Shown piece by piece: positions 47,227 through 60,384 of a stretch of DNA of 64,000 bases. Source of the DNA: Rhizophagus clarus (lineage: Eukaryota > Glomeromycota > Glomeromycetes > Glomerales > Glomeraceae); the NCBI GenBank assembly GCA_015698045.1, contig BLAL01000012.1:1922001-1986000 (forward strand), read 5' to 3'. Below the pieces are notes generated by a model. That model saw only the letters and a list, made by a program, of their open reading frames with translations, searched no databases and was not told where the DNA came from. Made by a program: the position numbers and the translations under genes. How positions within the stretch are numbered: position 1 is the stretch's first letter; the number at the start of each line of letters is the position of its first letter.

Positions 47227-47401
47227 ATAATCAAGTATTTTCCCGTAGAAGTTTTCCGAAAATGACAAATAATGCAGTGACAAATAGCGTAGATCGGTCT
47301 AGACCCTTTCCTTATATGATAATATTTTTATGTAGATCACTATTCTGTACTATTTGTCACATACTCCTTCGGAAAACTACTTAGGAAAAATACTTGATTA
47401 T
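47227..47401. mobile_element. 175-bp MITE with 9-bp target duplication and known empty site
   Basis: The ends are ATAATCAAGTATTTTCC and its complement GGAAAAATACTTGATTAT, extending inward as about 34 bp of inverted repeat (to AGTTTTCCGAA and TTCGGAAAACT). It is flanked by the 9-bp direct repeat ATTAATGCG at 47218-47226 and 47402-47410. Copy A of the surrounding duplication has one uninterrupted ATTAAATGCG at 31921-31930, so the insertion is directly shown and happened after the duplication. A 9-bp duplication suggests a Mutator-like source; no transposase is present. Confidence 0.92.
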
Positions 47402-48260
47402 ATTAATGCGGATTAACATTTAATTATGCAAATGTAACATGGATTTTATTGTCATCGTTTACTCATTTGGAAAATTTTTTACTCGTACTCCACTGTTCAG
47501 AAATAATTACATTAGAACTATTGATAAAAAAATAAACACAATTGCATAGGCCAAAATATTATTACAATTAAAGGAACAAAGATATTTTATGATGGTGTAC
47601 TTTTATATTTTCAATTAATTGGATCTCCATCTACACTGTAATTGGATCTTCAGTTTGAACAATTAGACAAATGATTACTAACAAGTCTATCAAAAGTTAC
47701 TTTTCGTTATTGGCGAGATGCCAAAGAAAACCTGACACCTTGATGCACAAACTCAGGACAGCTATGCAACATTTGCATTATATGAACTATTAAGTGCTTG
47801 ACGAGATTCGTTAGATACAAGTTTACATTTCAAAAAAAAAAAAGATATTAGACAACAAATACCATCAGTTGAAGAAATAGTGAAAACTATTTAAAAATCG
47901 AAAACATTTCCTTCACAGACAAGTTGATCAGAAAGTCAGGTCCTTCGAGCGGAAAAGTTAGATGAAAACTCTGTTGTGCAAAAAATTGGTACGACATTGG
48001 TGTTATTAAAGGAAAAAGAAATGAAACGGATTATTACTACTGTAACAATTTTTCTTCTAATAGAAATTAACGGAGGTAGTTAAGAATTCATGCCAGAAGG
48101 ATATTGAAGATTTGATATTTTGCCGAATCCTTTCACCAAATAGTAACGATTTAACGAAAATAAATAGAAAAATTTCAAAGTGAATTTTTGATACGTTTTG
48201 TGCATGTTTTTTTTTAACCGGTATACTGAATTTAAAGCGTGACATAACACAGTAAGGAAA

Positions 48261-51110
48261 GTATACAGATGTAGACTGTATTTAATATAACACGTGACCA
48301 CTGAATACACCCCCTTTCTTTAAAAATTTTTTTTTAATTTTTTACCCTTTTATAATTTTATAAAATAAATTTTCTTTTTTTTTTATTTCATTTTCATAAT
48401 TTTTTATCCTTCCCTTTTAAAGTTTAAAAAAAAGAAATTTTATTTTCTATTTGTCCAGACTTTTTTTCTTGTAGTGCTGGGGCTTATTTTCTTTTCCTTT
48501 TTATAAAACGCCGGATTATTTTTGTAAGACGGTTCAGTTTCTTTTTTTGCAGTTTAAAATTAATGTTTAATTGCTTAAATTGCTTGTCAAATTTTTTAAG
48601 AACCAATTTTTATTTCTCTTTTGTAGGTTTGTTCGAGTGAAATCGTAGAATATGACAGACAAATATTTAAATGAGATACATTTTTACCCCAATAAATTTA
48701 TTTTATTTTTGCCCTCTAATATTAATTTATTTTTATACAAAAATTTGTTGTAAAATAGATTGGAATTTATATAAGGTCATCTGATCGTACATTTGAATTT
48801 CACTTATTTTCCTCGAAAACAAATTAAGTTATTAGATGATAATATATGTCGAGATATTACAGTTATAGTTGATAAAGATTTCTACATAAAAATCTTTCGG
48901 GTAGATATGAATACTTTGTGTTACCGTTTCGACGATAGTATAATGTCTTGCCTCTTATAAATATTGAATGTACCGGCAGAAATATTTGACATATACATAT
49001 ATATACTGTATATACTAGTAAATCGTAACCTTTAATTCTTCATGTGGTTCTGATGTAAATTCGTGAACATACTTTGTTGTTAAACTATTTACACTCCTTC
49101 AAATACATACATAGTTGTTTGATACTAATACTTATTTGTTCAGTGTTTGTTCATATTACAACATTATAATATAATTGATGATAATTTGAAAATTTTATTA
49201 TTAATCAAGATTGTTCAACGTGAGATTTTTAAGTAAATTTGATTTCAAAATCCTACTATTAGTTAGAATAATACCCGATTTTAACTTAGGATAAAGTTTG
49301 ATTTTCCACAAAATAGCTAGCAATTTAGGATTCGCTATACAAGTACCAATAAATCACATCTCACGTCAGGCAACAAATTGTATTTTGTTCTATCTAATTA
49401 TATTCATGTTCAACAGGTTGTGAAATTGCGTTTAATCTTACATATCGTCAAATTTCAACTCACTAAAATTCAAATCTCAAATCCAATCCCAAATTAAAGT
49501 AAGTTCATTACGAAAGAAGTTGTAATACTATAGTATTTTCAAACTAAATTAACCTTATTTGGAAACGCATCTTCATTATTAGTTCTGATAAATTAAGAGT
49601 TTTCGTGTTAATCATAAATTCAATTAAAGAACGCAGGTTTCAAAACACAAAATACCAAAATCGAGCACAAACTTTTTTTCCTTTTCAAACAATTCATAAG
49701 AATATTCAGTGACGAAAGAAGAATTAGGTGTTAAGGAATTAGAAGACGAAAAAAGGGAGAAGAAAGTCTAAAGAGTTTAACGATGTTACCTTAATCAAAT
49801 TGAACAATTATTCTAAATATTAAAAATCTAAATACAACATTGACAACTTAACGGACTAATCACCATTAAATTCCCTAAGAAACAATTACCTTGGTAAAAA
49901 GCAATAGCGAGAAATCCGCCAACATTATAACTTGAGCTTCAACGCTAAGTTACGTGTTATATTGTCTACAGGAAATTTACGTTCAATCACATTGGCGCAT
50001 TCTTACTTCGTTGGTTACGACTCCTGAATTGTCATCCTCACTATTCAATACCGTATATTGTTTTAAATTACTAATATTCATGTTTAAATTAAGAACGAAT
50101 TATTAGAAAGGAATAAAATACAAAAAAAAAAAAAAAAATCATAAGATTTCTAAATGATAAAAAAGTTTCAATTTTCTTAACTCATTGTTACTATTAAAAG
50201 ATCCAAATGTGACGAATCAGGTTCTTTTCGCAGAAAAATGGTGCACACACTAGAGAAAGAAAGACGAGAAAATTGTTTAAAAATGAAAGCTGTCAATTCC
50301 TGTTTTAAAACATGTTAGACTCAAGACTTTTATAAAATAAATAAACTTTTTGAAACTTAAATAAATTTACGTAAATTTATGATATATTCGTTACCACTTT
50401 TCAGCCTGCTGATCATCAATCATGAGGTTAGGTCATATGTAATAAATGAGAAAAATTTTATAATTAGATTTTATTCTCGTTACGTCTATATACAGTATAT
50501 AATAAATTTTGTAATATTCTAAATATTACGTACGACAAAAAAAAAAAAAAAAAATAGGGATTTTATAAGTTTTGAGTGAGTATTTTTACTTGTTGGAGAT
50601 TTCGTCAATGAATATCCAATTTGGAAATGGATAATTATAAATAGGGACACTTTTTTTAAAAAAGGAGATTTTGAATTCTAAATTTATAATATACATCTAA
50701 ATACATAATTATTTAACTCCCCGATTCGGGAATATCCGATAATTTTAGAAAATTCAATACGTCTTTTAACTATCCTTAATTTATGAATTATTTGTTCTTT
50801 TGGCTATTTAATACATATATTCCTATTTATTATTAGACTGATTTTAAAGTTATTCAAGGAGTTTAAACTCCGTACTGCATGATAATCAAATGACGTAGAT
50901 CTATTATTCTTTGTATCACGGTGGTTTTTTTTTAATAAATGAACCAGTTTCTCGTTATTTATTCTTCACAGCTAAAATCTTCAAGCTAAAACAATTTTTA
51001 TCGCTCACGACTAAAACTTTTAATTAAACAATTTTTTATCACTTACAATTTAGCATTATTAATCTTAATAATAATCATCAGAATAATTTACTCGATTGAA
51101 AAAGAAAAAC
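48261..51110. other. intergenic, no gene seen
   Basis: About 2.8 kb, AT-rich, with A runs at 50121 and 50537. A coding-like fragment in one plus frame near 49725-49770 (GVKELEDEKREKKV) is too short to call. Confidence 0.45.
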
Positions 51111-51416
51111 ATGATTTTAACGATGACAAATTTATTAAATGATTTTTTACAAAGAATAATTAAAAAATATTCTTTAATTTTATTAATATTAATAAATATT
51201 ATTATTAACAATAACTCATTAGGATCTGGGGTTATGGGAGATACTGGTAATGAAGAAGATAATAATAATACAAACGGTATTCATCTTAATTATCCAATAC
51301 CAATAGTAATAGGAATAGGATGCACCGCTGTTATAATTATTATAATAATAGCGACTGTTTGCTATTGCAAAAGAGATAAAAAGCCAAGGAATAATCAACA
51401 TCAACTGAATGTTTAA
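51111..51416 (+). CDS. small single-pass membrane protein
   Basis: 101 residues from ATG 51111. A basic start is followed by a hydrophobic core (LILLILINIIINN) that could serve as signal peptide or anchor. Next comes a short polar, Asn-rich and Gly-rich segment (about residues 38-60), a clear transmembrane stretch (IVIGIGCTAVIIIIIIATVCYC), and a basic tail KRDKKPRNNQHQLNV. The Cys pair and positive charges after the second segment suggest type I topology with a tiny cytosolic tail, after signal cleavage near SLGSG. No family is recognised. The opposite-strand frame is a shadow. The gene is isolated, with about 2 kb of empty DNA on each side. Confidence 0.6.
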   Translation: MILTMTNLLNDFLQRIIKKYSLILLILINIIINNNSLGSGVMGDTGNEEDNNNTNGIHLNYPIPIVIGIGCTAVIIIIIIATVCYCKRDKKPRNNQHQLNV

Positions 51417-53489
51417 AATTAACACAAATATCTGTATTATATTATTATGTACTGGCATTAAGAGGCAGGGTGTAAATTTTACATAAACATTTTCCTTCTT
51501 AATAGTTATTATTTTTTTTTTTATTTATTTAATATATTTGTAATATTTTATATCCAATTAATTAAATTTTTCTTTTTTAATAGTTAACGCGTCGTAAGTT
51601 ACAATCTACGTTCGTTGTAATTTTACGATTTAATAATTTTAAAAAAAAAAATGCGTTCTTAATTAAGCTTTCAATACTCTAATATGATAGGTCAATATTT
51701 ATTATTATTATTATTATTTTTATAACATTCACGTGTAATTAGATATATAAAAGGTCATGATCGTTAAAGGTATTAAAGGAATCAAAAAATCCAAATTCTT
51801 TGATTCTAAGATATCATTGAATGAAAACATTTGAGATTTTATTTAGACATTTTAGGAAATAACATCGCACAACATGTTATCAATGATATCGAATCATTGT
51901 ACACCAAATTGTGTACAATTACTTAATAAAATGTATAAACGACAATAATAGTTATTTGACAATGGGATAAAATCAAGCCATATTATCATCACGAATTTCA
52001 GGAACAAATATAAAAGTATAAAATTAAATTTTATTGTCTATTTCCTTATTTATATCTTTAAAAATGTCCGAATATGTCCGGTATATGCATCGAAATGTGA
52101 ACATTCGAACATTCGGATATAACAATTATCCGGAATATTGTCTGGAATTCGTTCAGAAATGAAAAATGAAAGATTGAAAAATGAAAGATTCGATCATCCG
52201 GACGCAATACTATTTCGGATATTATTACCGAGATAAATTTAGTTGCTTATTAATACTTTTCTTTGTTTCTTGCATACAACTCTTGCATATGCATGATGAA
52301 AGTTCACGATGTTTATACATCATATTAGTCTATATTAGTCTCTGTCTCGCCCTCGAAAAAAATTATTATTAGACATATTCATTGTTTTGATTATGGTAAT
52401 ATACTAAATTTCATTATATGTCTATTTTCATTAATATAATGATAACCAAAATTTTTTTCTCCCCAATCAACCAATATTTTTTTTTAAATATTCGTCATAT
52501 TCTATACATATCTCTTTATACTTTTATATATTAAATACGTTTGAAATGGAAAAAGATGTCTCATAATATTTATATATTGAAGTTATAAATAAAATACTTT
52601 TATTAGCCAAGTTACCTTTCCAAGTTAGTAAAATTGAATGCATAACTTAAAAAATTTTTATAGAGTAAAACACAAAATAAGAAATACATATCCATAATGA
52701 TATACTTACTTTATAAGGAATGAAAACCATTTATCCTTGTCGGACAAAATTCAGATAGACGTTCTTCCGACGAAGTTGGTCCGACAATCGGAGAATCAAA
52801 TCATACCAAATCGGAAATTAAATGGTTGGACTCCCTTTATCCGAATCTAGTCTACGTCATTATGCTAGGATTATAGGGATGTAAGGACGACAATGAGTAT
52901 CATCGGTACTGTCGAAATGCCATTAAAACCTTTCTTCATTAATTTAACTCTTTCCAGAGTGTATTTGAAGCACGTGTGTGTCACGTGATTACGACTGGAA
53001 AAAAATGTATGGAAATTGATGATAAAGCCATGCAACAAGAAGTAAACCTTCATAGAAATTGGGTCTTCACCTGACGGAGTCCAATTAAACAATGAAAAGT
53101 CTATTAAAACGAGTGGCGTATTAAATCGAAATGTCTTTATCTAATATTCTTTATAAGGTACAGCATGCATTTTTGAATACAAAAGCCTATTTTCACATTA
53201 TCCTTATTATTGAATAACGCAACATGAAAATATATTTTCCATAATGAATTCTCAAATCATTTTATTTATATAATGAGACTAATTAGCGGTTTATAACGAA
53301 TTGACTATTTATTTTGCATTCGGATACAACTTACTAAAATATAGCACACAGCTGATTCGAAAAAAAATGAAAAATGTTAACAGTTAAATGATAAATTCGA
53401 TTTATTTTTATTTAATAAACAAGTTAATATTAACGGTTTTTATTTACTTAATGAATCAAAACTAACGGGGAAGCCACGTGTCCACGTCA
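51417..53489. other. intergenic; one small foldback-like patch
   Basis: At 52064-52165 words such as ATGTCCGAATATGTCCGG and CATTCGGATAT/TTATCCGGAATATTGTC face each other. This resembles the arrays of the element at 23337-23986 and may be a worn relative. No gene is supported; frames at 52181-52372 and 52871-53092 match nothing. Confidence 0.4.
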
Positions 53490-54870
53490 AACTACACAAC
53501 TCACTTTTAAAAAAAAAGCATTCAAAAATGTTATAAGAGGCAAAGTCATATTAAAAAAAAAATAAAATAAATAATATTAGATCAATATATTCAAACCACA
53601 AACCCACATCAATCCGTAAACCCACCTTTACATGCTTCCAAGAAATGTTAGAATAGGCCTGTTATTTATTCTACTTGTTTTATCGATAAATGTCACAGGA
53701 AATGCGAAATCTCCTAAAAACAAAATAAAAACAACTACGATGAACAAAATACCATAAATCACAAATATGTCCTTTCACAAATTCAACCAACGATCCTACA
53801 AAAAGAAACCTCACAATCAAATCCACAAACCCATAAATATCACCATAAAAACAAACCCATAAACCCTGATACATAACTCATAGCCACAAACCACAATCCG
53901 ATCCCACAAAATCATCCACAAACCCATAAAAATAATCCTATAAACCTGGCACGACCAACTCACGTACCAATAGCTCAAACCCACAAACAAAATTCATAAA
54001 CCCGTGAACACGAACCCACAAAACTTGATGTATAATACATAGTCATAAACCCACAAACACGAACTCACAAACCCGCTACAAACCCTGGTACAAACCCATA
54101 TGCTCATAAAAACAATCCTACCCAATCTGATACGACCCATGCACCTAAATCCACAAACCTAATAGGGATACTACACTCCCACTCCAGCATACACAACTCA
54201 CCTTCAGGAAGAAGTCTTCTAAAAATACATATTAGATCAACACGTTCAATCCACTAGCTCGCACTAATCCACATTACCCACCTTTACATCCAAGAAATAT
54301 TAGATCAGCCTTGTTACTTATTCTTCTCACGTTTACCGAAAAACGTCACGAAATACGAAGTCGTCTAAAAAATAAATAAAAGCGGGATAACATTAGCCAT
54401 CCACAACACTATTCCCACTTAAATATCATTTACTTTTACTAGAGGTTAAATAAATAAAATTCCATAAATCAGAAATAATCCATTCACAAACCCACAAAGA
54501 AACCCTCACAATCAAATCCACAAACTCATAAAACACGACCCAAAACCCATAAACAACCCTATAAAACACATACTGTAATTCATAGCCATAAAGCACAAAC
54601 CCACAAACACGAATCCACAAACCTATATCCTATCCACAAACCCATAAATAAAACCACAATAAGCTCATAAAACCTGGATAAAAACAAACCAAACTCATAG
54701 ATGTATAAAACACAAGCCCATAAAACCGACCCACAAACCTATAAAAATCAACCCACTAACTAGTCACACGAACCCATACTCCCATAGACACAAATTTACA
54801 ATCCCGCAAATACAAACCCATAAACATAACCCATAATCCGTAAGTACCATAAACTCAAACTCTTAACCCT
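53490..54870 (+). repeat. duplicated C-rich, G-poor satellite
   Basis: Two tandem copies of a 0.7-kb block (TACACAACTCAC at 53493 and 54190; ATATTAGATCAA, TTTACAT..CCAAGAAAT and CCTCACAATCAAATCCACAA recur in order in both). Each block ends in a run of irregular CCCATAAA and CCCACAAAC words (53830-54150 and 54490-54850). The plus strand is rich in C and very poor in G, so the minus strand has many GGG runs spaced by 4-10 bases. Minus-strand open frames (53680-53874, 54426-54620) are translated repeat. Confidence 0.8.
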
Positions 54871-55589
54871 CTTTTTTTAGATGTTTTGCGGCACCTCTAA
54901 TATTAGGTGACAGGCATCAAATAAACTATAAGTTGACCAGGTTTAACTTACCATTATGACGAAGGACAATTTTACAGTTGCTTTTACTTTGAAAATATTC
55001 TTTAAGGGCCAATAATTCTTTTCTATCTTCGTTTAAATAAGTGATTGTAAGATAAAATCTTCAGGCTACGTAAAGAAAATAAGCCTGCAAAATGCTTTTT
55101 TTTTCAACAGGAATTTGGTTAAATAAGAATCATTTTACCGGAGAGGCGGAGACCTTCAGGAGAAAGACTTCAAGAATATTTTTTTTGACGCGAGACGCGT
55201 ATTTATATATCCTTATAATCCGATAATCAGTTTCACATGAGTTATCTTGTATATTTATTTTTTTTTCTCATGAGTAGATTACAAATAATATCAATAATAT
55301 CAGTTTATTATATCATTCTGTAATACAAAAAAGTATAATTTTATTTTTCGCATATCTAAAAAGTATTTCGGAATTTAAATAATACTAGGTGCTGTTTAAT
55401 TGATTTTGTCGAATTAACTATTGTTTCAGGTTACATAATTTATTATTCATTGGAAAATTCCATTTTTTTTTAACTGACTAACATTTTATATATAAAAAGT
55501 ACACTAATACATAGAAAAGGAATCTTACACAGCATCAGAATTCTTTTCATATGAGATTAAGATGTTTTGTATTTCATTATCAGCTTCTT
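54871..55589. other. intergenic, no feature seen
   Basis: AT-rich; no exon or inverted repeat found. Confidence 0.45.
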
Positions 55590-56190
55590 CAGATACTTCT
55601 TTAATTTCAATTCCTATATATTTTCATTTTCTTTATTACGAGCCTTAATAGAATCATATCAAAAACTAAAAATATCAAATAATTCTCCAGCTGTTATTCC
55701 GTATACCTTATCATTTGATTTTTTGTTTATTTGCTGGTCCAGATATACAAAGTCTAAAATATAAGAAAAGAATAATCGACTAAGATATTTCCACTATGAA
55801 AATCTTTATGAGAATATCAAATATTTTGAAAGATTATTTCTCAAATTTCCTTTATCAAGAAAAAATATAATCATCATAAATTCTTTAGTTTCTGGATCTT
55901 TAGTTAACCCAAAAAATTCTGGTCCACCATGCTGATATACCTTCCAATGAATTTTAAGCTACATTTACAATAACATTTTAAATAAGACATAATTTAATGA
56001 TTTAATGAAATAAAATAACATACTTCATTTAAATATTCGTGTGATCCATTTAGCCTTTTTCAAAGCAACTGTCATAGGTCTAGGCTTTACTCCCATCACT
56101 TTGTTTCATCGATTCAAATTGCAGAATATACTTTAGCAAATCCTCCTTCACCAATTTGTAAATATATCTGAGTTTAACTTTGGACAAAGT
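55590..56190 (-). pseudogene. protein-kinase pseudogene
   Basis: Minus-strand traces of a tyrosine-kinase-like kinase in several frames. From 56175: IYLQIGEGGFAKVYSAI (glycine loop), then VALKKA (the lysine strand), then NGSHEYLNE before a donor GTATGT near 56020. The next exon, from about 55960 behind a TGTAG acceptor, reads LKIHWKVYQHGGPEFFGLTK and GNLRNNLSKYL. It then jumps by deletion to HKDFHSGNI (catalytic loop, HKD for HRD) and SGPANKQKIKSNDKVYGIT. The hinge-to-alpha-E region and the C-lobe are missing, and several stops lie between. Unlike the relic at 8971-9782 this one keeps the N-lobe. Confidence 0.75.
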
Positions 56191-58580
56191 AGACAGATAA
56201 CGTATTAAAGTTAAGTATTTTTTTCGCTTATACTGTATGTAGATCACATAGATCACCCGTCACTTGAATACTACACTAAAAAGCTAGTTCTTACCGCGTT
56301 TCTTCTCGTTAACAAGTCAATGAAATATTTCAACGAAAATACAGAACAAAAGAGCAGCGTTAGTAATAATTATTTGTCTTGAATTGCTAATAACTGCAGT
56401 AATCAAGTTGTAAACAATTCTAGCCGAATTATGATAATGTCAGTCAATACCTAAAAAGGAAATAAAATTCTGGTAGACATAATGATACTCTGGTAATGAA
56501 TGAAGTACAAGTTATGCGATAGAAAATTTCACAGCCGTGAACCCAAATTTCTCGGTGGATTATACTAATGTTAACATAACTGACGACCAAATTTGATGCG
56601 AATGCAAGTTAAAAAAGGAGAAAGGCCCGATATGAGCAAACTTTATAATTAATCAGCAAACAAAAATAACTATCATATTTGATTTTTCTGACAAGATATT
56701 CACGTGACTATAACGCTATTGGGGATGTGATTGCAAAAAATCGTCACGATATTGACAAACAGACTATTATTACTGACTATTACTGTAACAGTTTTCCCCT
56801 CGAGGAACACATTATCAGAAAGATATTGAAGAATTGGTTTTTTTCGCCAGATCTTTTCCCAAATAGTAACAATAAATAGAAAAAAAACATCAAAATTTTT
56901 TTTTAAACTTATTTTTATTATTATTTGTTTCAAAAAAGTGATAATTATATAGTTATCCGATGGAAAAAAGTGAATAAAGTGGCTTTTTTCAGCCAATAAT
57001 AATGCTAAAGACTTTAGTGATAATGTCATTAGTTATTGAAGTTTTCACTTGCATTGCTTCTTTTAATAATATAAAGCGGAGCACGTAGGCCAAAATATAA
57101 TGGTTCACCATCTGCTTACGATTAACATATTAAAACATTAATTATTTCATTACATGGTAAAAGATAAATGTGACTTGAAAGCAAATATCGTATGTATGAG
57201 TTATGGCAAAGCATAATAAAAGAGAATAAAAAGAGTTTTAATACATATTTGCGTATGAGAAAACAAACAAATTTTCAAGATTATAAAGTAGTAAGAAACT
57301 TACCTGACGTATGGAGTTACTACTATAATCTTATAAGGGCGTTCATTTTATACTTTCCTACTACTTCTGTTACTCTTTCTATCTCAGTGATGGATTATAA
57401 TGATGGCTTTATCGGATTCTATTCCTAAGAAAGCTATCGCTCAATTAGATTAAAACTTTTTTCAGTTATCACGTTCTTAAATTAATAAAATGGTTTTTCA
57501 TTATCAGTATGGCCAGAATATAGATCACACGATTCTAAAACGTTTGTCATGAGTCGTCAAATCATTTATCTATCGCCTTGTTAAACAATGTAACTTAAAA
57601 CATGATCATTTAAAATGAGAATTCTTCTTTCCTTGTCCTCCTGTAATAGTTAAGAAACCATTAGACCTTCTTTCTAAAGTATCAACGCTGAACTTTAGAA
57701 TATAAACATAATGTACACGATTTAACCTAAACTGAAATAGTCTAAAATCTTACCTAAACCGGAAAAATTAAAGAGAAATTAATCAATTGAAGGAATGCTC
57801 AAACTCCTAAATATCTGTTTCGTGTTAAAGACGACGGGCTTGTTATTTATATATAGGATGATAGTAGCTGCATGAACTTTGCAGGAACTGAGCCTATCCT
57901 GATAAAAAAAAAAAAAAATAAGCAAAAGAACACTTTGAACTTTTGTATGGAGAAAAGAAAATGACGGAGATTTGAGTAAATCAGAAAACAAAATATTGTA
58001 ATGATAATTATAAGCCATTAATGTTCGTAAACTGTGTTTAAATTATAAAACGCGTAATTCAAAATAGTAAGTTATTTATTACCACGGTGAAATCCTTTTT
58101 CACTCATTTGATTTAAATTGATTATCGATTATATGTCGCGTAAACCAGAAGTCTGAGTCTCTCGGTAAGGAACTAAGGATTCATTCCTCTTGCTTCTTTA
58201 CTAAATTCAAAGACATATTAGAGCGTGAGAAACAAAAAAAGGGGGAAAGTATTATAAGGCAATTAATTTTAGAACGATTTCTCTCACATGATATATACAT
58301 GATTGCCCACGAAAACGGTTATATATAAAAAAGGTGATATCAAAAACCGAAATGGGTTATTTCCCCATACATACAATAATCAAAGAACCCCTTATTATAA
58401 AAATAAACAGTATGTGGCTTAACAATTTTCAAATCAGAAATATTATGTAATATATTAGCGTGCATTTCACGAGATAAGAAGATAACATGAAATTTCATAA
58501 CAAAGGTGCGATTCGCGTATTCTTGTAAATCATATATAATTCGCAATTTAATCCTTATTACCAACCATTACGAGGAAAAA
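56191..58580. other. intergenic with one duplicated fragment
   Basis: Apart from the fragment annotated at 56690-56900 nothing is recognised. Open frames at 57192-57428 and 56700-57029 match no family. An A run lies at 57904-57918. Confidence 0.4.
56690..56900 (+). repeat. third, diverged copy of the duplicated segment end
   Basis: The order of words ATTATTACTGACTATTACTGTAACA, TATTGAAGA, CCAAATAGTAACAATAAATAGAAAAA matches the right-hand ends of copies A (32260-32410) and B (48020-48180). Only this end is present, so the family is dispersed beyond the two long copies. Confidence 0.55.
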
Positions 58581-59235
58581 ATGATCGAGTCTATGGACGG
58601 TATGAATTTTTTTTTTTACTTTCCAAACATAATTTTTCGTATTCAAATTATTCTAATTATTTTAATTTAAAAATAAAAATAAAATAAAAAAACTTTTAGC
58701 AACACTTCCTATGCCCCTTCCTTCTCAGTTAGACAAATGGACAAGTCTTGATGTTTTCAAATATTTCAAAAGCAAAGCTATCGCATTATCAATTCTTGAT
58801 AAAGAATTAAATATCTTCATTGAAGAACGTATCACGGGAAAACATTTAATTGAAATTACAATACGTATTCTTAAATTAGCTGGATTCACTATTGGTTCTT
58901 CAATGAATATTATAGGGGAGATTAAAAGATTGAAAAGTATAAATGATTTTTATTTATTAATTAACTCTCTTTTTTTAATTTGAAACTTTAATAAACCCTT
59001 TTTTGGTTCTTATTAGTCGATTACTACACTGCTTTATCGAATAGGATGAACGGTATTATTTATTATTTGCGTTATTTTTTGTTATGTTATATTAGTAAAT
59101 AATTTTTTTTCCTTTTATTTTATGACTTTGTATTTTTTAGTGCCAGAGCCAACCACTGATATTACAGAAATCGATTACATGAAGAAAATCCTTGAAGTGG
59201 TCGAAGATATTTTTGATCATATTTCGTGTAATTAG
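58581..59235 (+). CDS. SAM-domain protein
   Basis: Three exons, 58581-58599, 58700-58936 and 59141-59235, join in phase to 116 residues. The first exon is only 19 nt (MIESMD plus one base). Residues 20-85 form a sterile alpha motif: W20 in DKWTSLDVFKYF, LNIFIEERITGKHLIEI (helices 3-4, the I-x-G-x-x-L core), ILKLAGFTIGSSMNIIGEIKRLK (helices 4-5). A 31-residue acidic tail follows (PEPTTDITEIDYMKKILEVV). SAM domains mediate protein-protein contacts. In glomeromycetes they often accompany kinases, but no kinase domain follows here before 59.5 kb. The second intron begins GTATAA and ends TTTTTTAG. Confidence 0.82.
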
Positions 59236-60384
59236 GCACATTTATCCTTTTAAAGATCTTAAGAATTATTGATCGTTGTTTTTTATAATATTGTTTTCGA
59301 AAGGATCAACTATTGTGGCAGATTAATAAAAGACTTACGAGTTATGACGAAAGTTTAAAATTTTTTCAAGTAAAATCATATTGATACATGAACTGGTACA
59401 GAATAGTGAACATCAAATAAAGCAATATCACTGTCGGAACGAAAAGGTTATAATTTTTATTTACAATGAGTGATAATATTTGATTTTATTGCAACTAAAT
59501 TAAAATAAACCTTATAATCGATCTCGTCTCTACTTTTGTAAAATGAAGCTAGATATACGTATTAATTATGTCAAGCGTCAAGATTTCGTGGAGTTTGTAG
59601 CCTATGATATTTTACGTTAAAGATTTTTCATTTTTATGTTCATTTTTTTTTATTTATAATAAACTATACCAGAACTCATTAAGGAACTGACAACAGTTGT
59701 TAAAATTGATGAAATAATTCGTACTTGTTGAATAATAGACAAAATATAACTTTGATTCTTTATAGAAATTAATATATTGTTTATATTTTAATACAAATTT
59801 ATAAAAAGTTTGAAAAGAATTTCTCGGATTCTAACCCGTAAAATGATACATAAAAAGATATAGAGATCGTATAATACTAGTTAATTTTCCACAAATCGAG
59901 ATCAAGTTCAGGAAATTTATCAATCGTGAAATAAAAATTAGGTATTTCCACCTAATTTTCAAAGATGACTGCTCTTAATTTAACAATCATCTCAAAAATT
60001 TAATTCAAGGACCGAATCAGATAAGCAATGTCGGAAATAATCTATATTGACTCGTTAATCACAGAAAGATTGTTTGAACATTTTGCATGTTTAGTTGGCT
60101 AAAAGTGCAAGTAGTAGCAGCAATTGCTTTAACAACAGATTCGATTACAGCAATAGAACAGTTAGATTCTTTCCAGTATACAAGAATATTCCAATTGAAT
60201 ACAATTTAAAAAAATTCATTAAAACCCAATGAATGTTAAAGTGGCAGCAAAATGGTCACTATTAAAGACAAATATAACTTGGAATTTAATTCATAAATAT
60301 AAAGGATTTAATTGTATTTCAGTAAAAAAAAACACTGGTATTTAATATTTATTATTAAATTATTTACCAAACTTCTCCCTATTA
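59236..60384. other. intergenic, no feature seen
   Basis: AT-rich, no exon recognised. Confidence 0.5.

Larger units (their letters stand above)
45282..48260. repeat. large duplicated segment, copy B
   Basis: Direct-orientation counterpart of 30030-32470; see there for the shared blocks. Copy B is longer, mainly through the 175-bp MITE at 47227-47401, extra sequence at about 46700-46800 and 47500-47790, and local A runs. Single-base and small length differences are frequent, so the duplication is not recent. Confidence 0.85.

Noticed and set aside
53680-54620. Trp/Tyr/Phe-rich minus-strand frames
   Set aside because: Translation of the CCCATAAA satellite; the similarity between the two frames is explained by the block duplication.
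57192-57428. 78-codon plus-strand frame
   Set aside because: Matches nothing I recognise, no context support.
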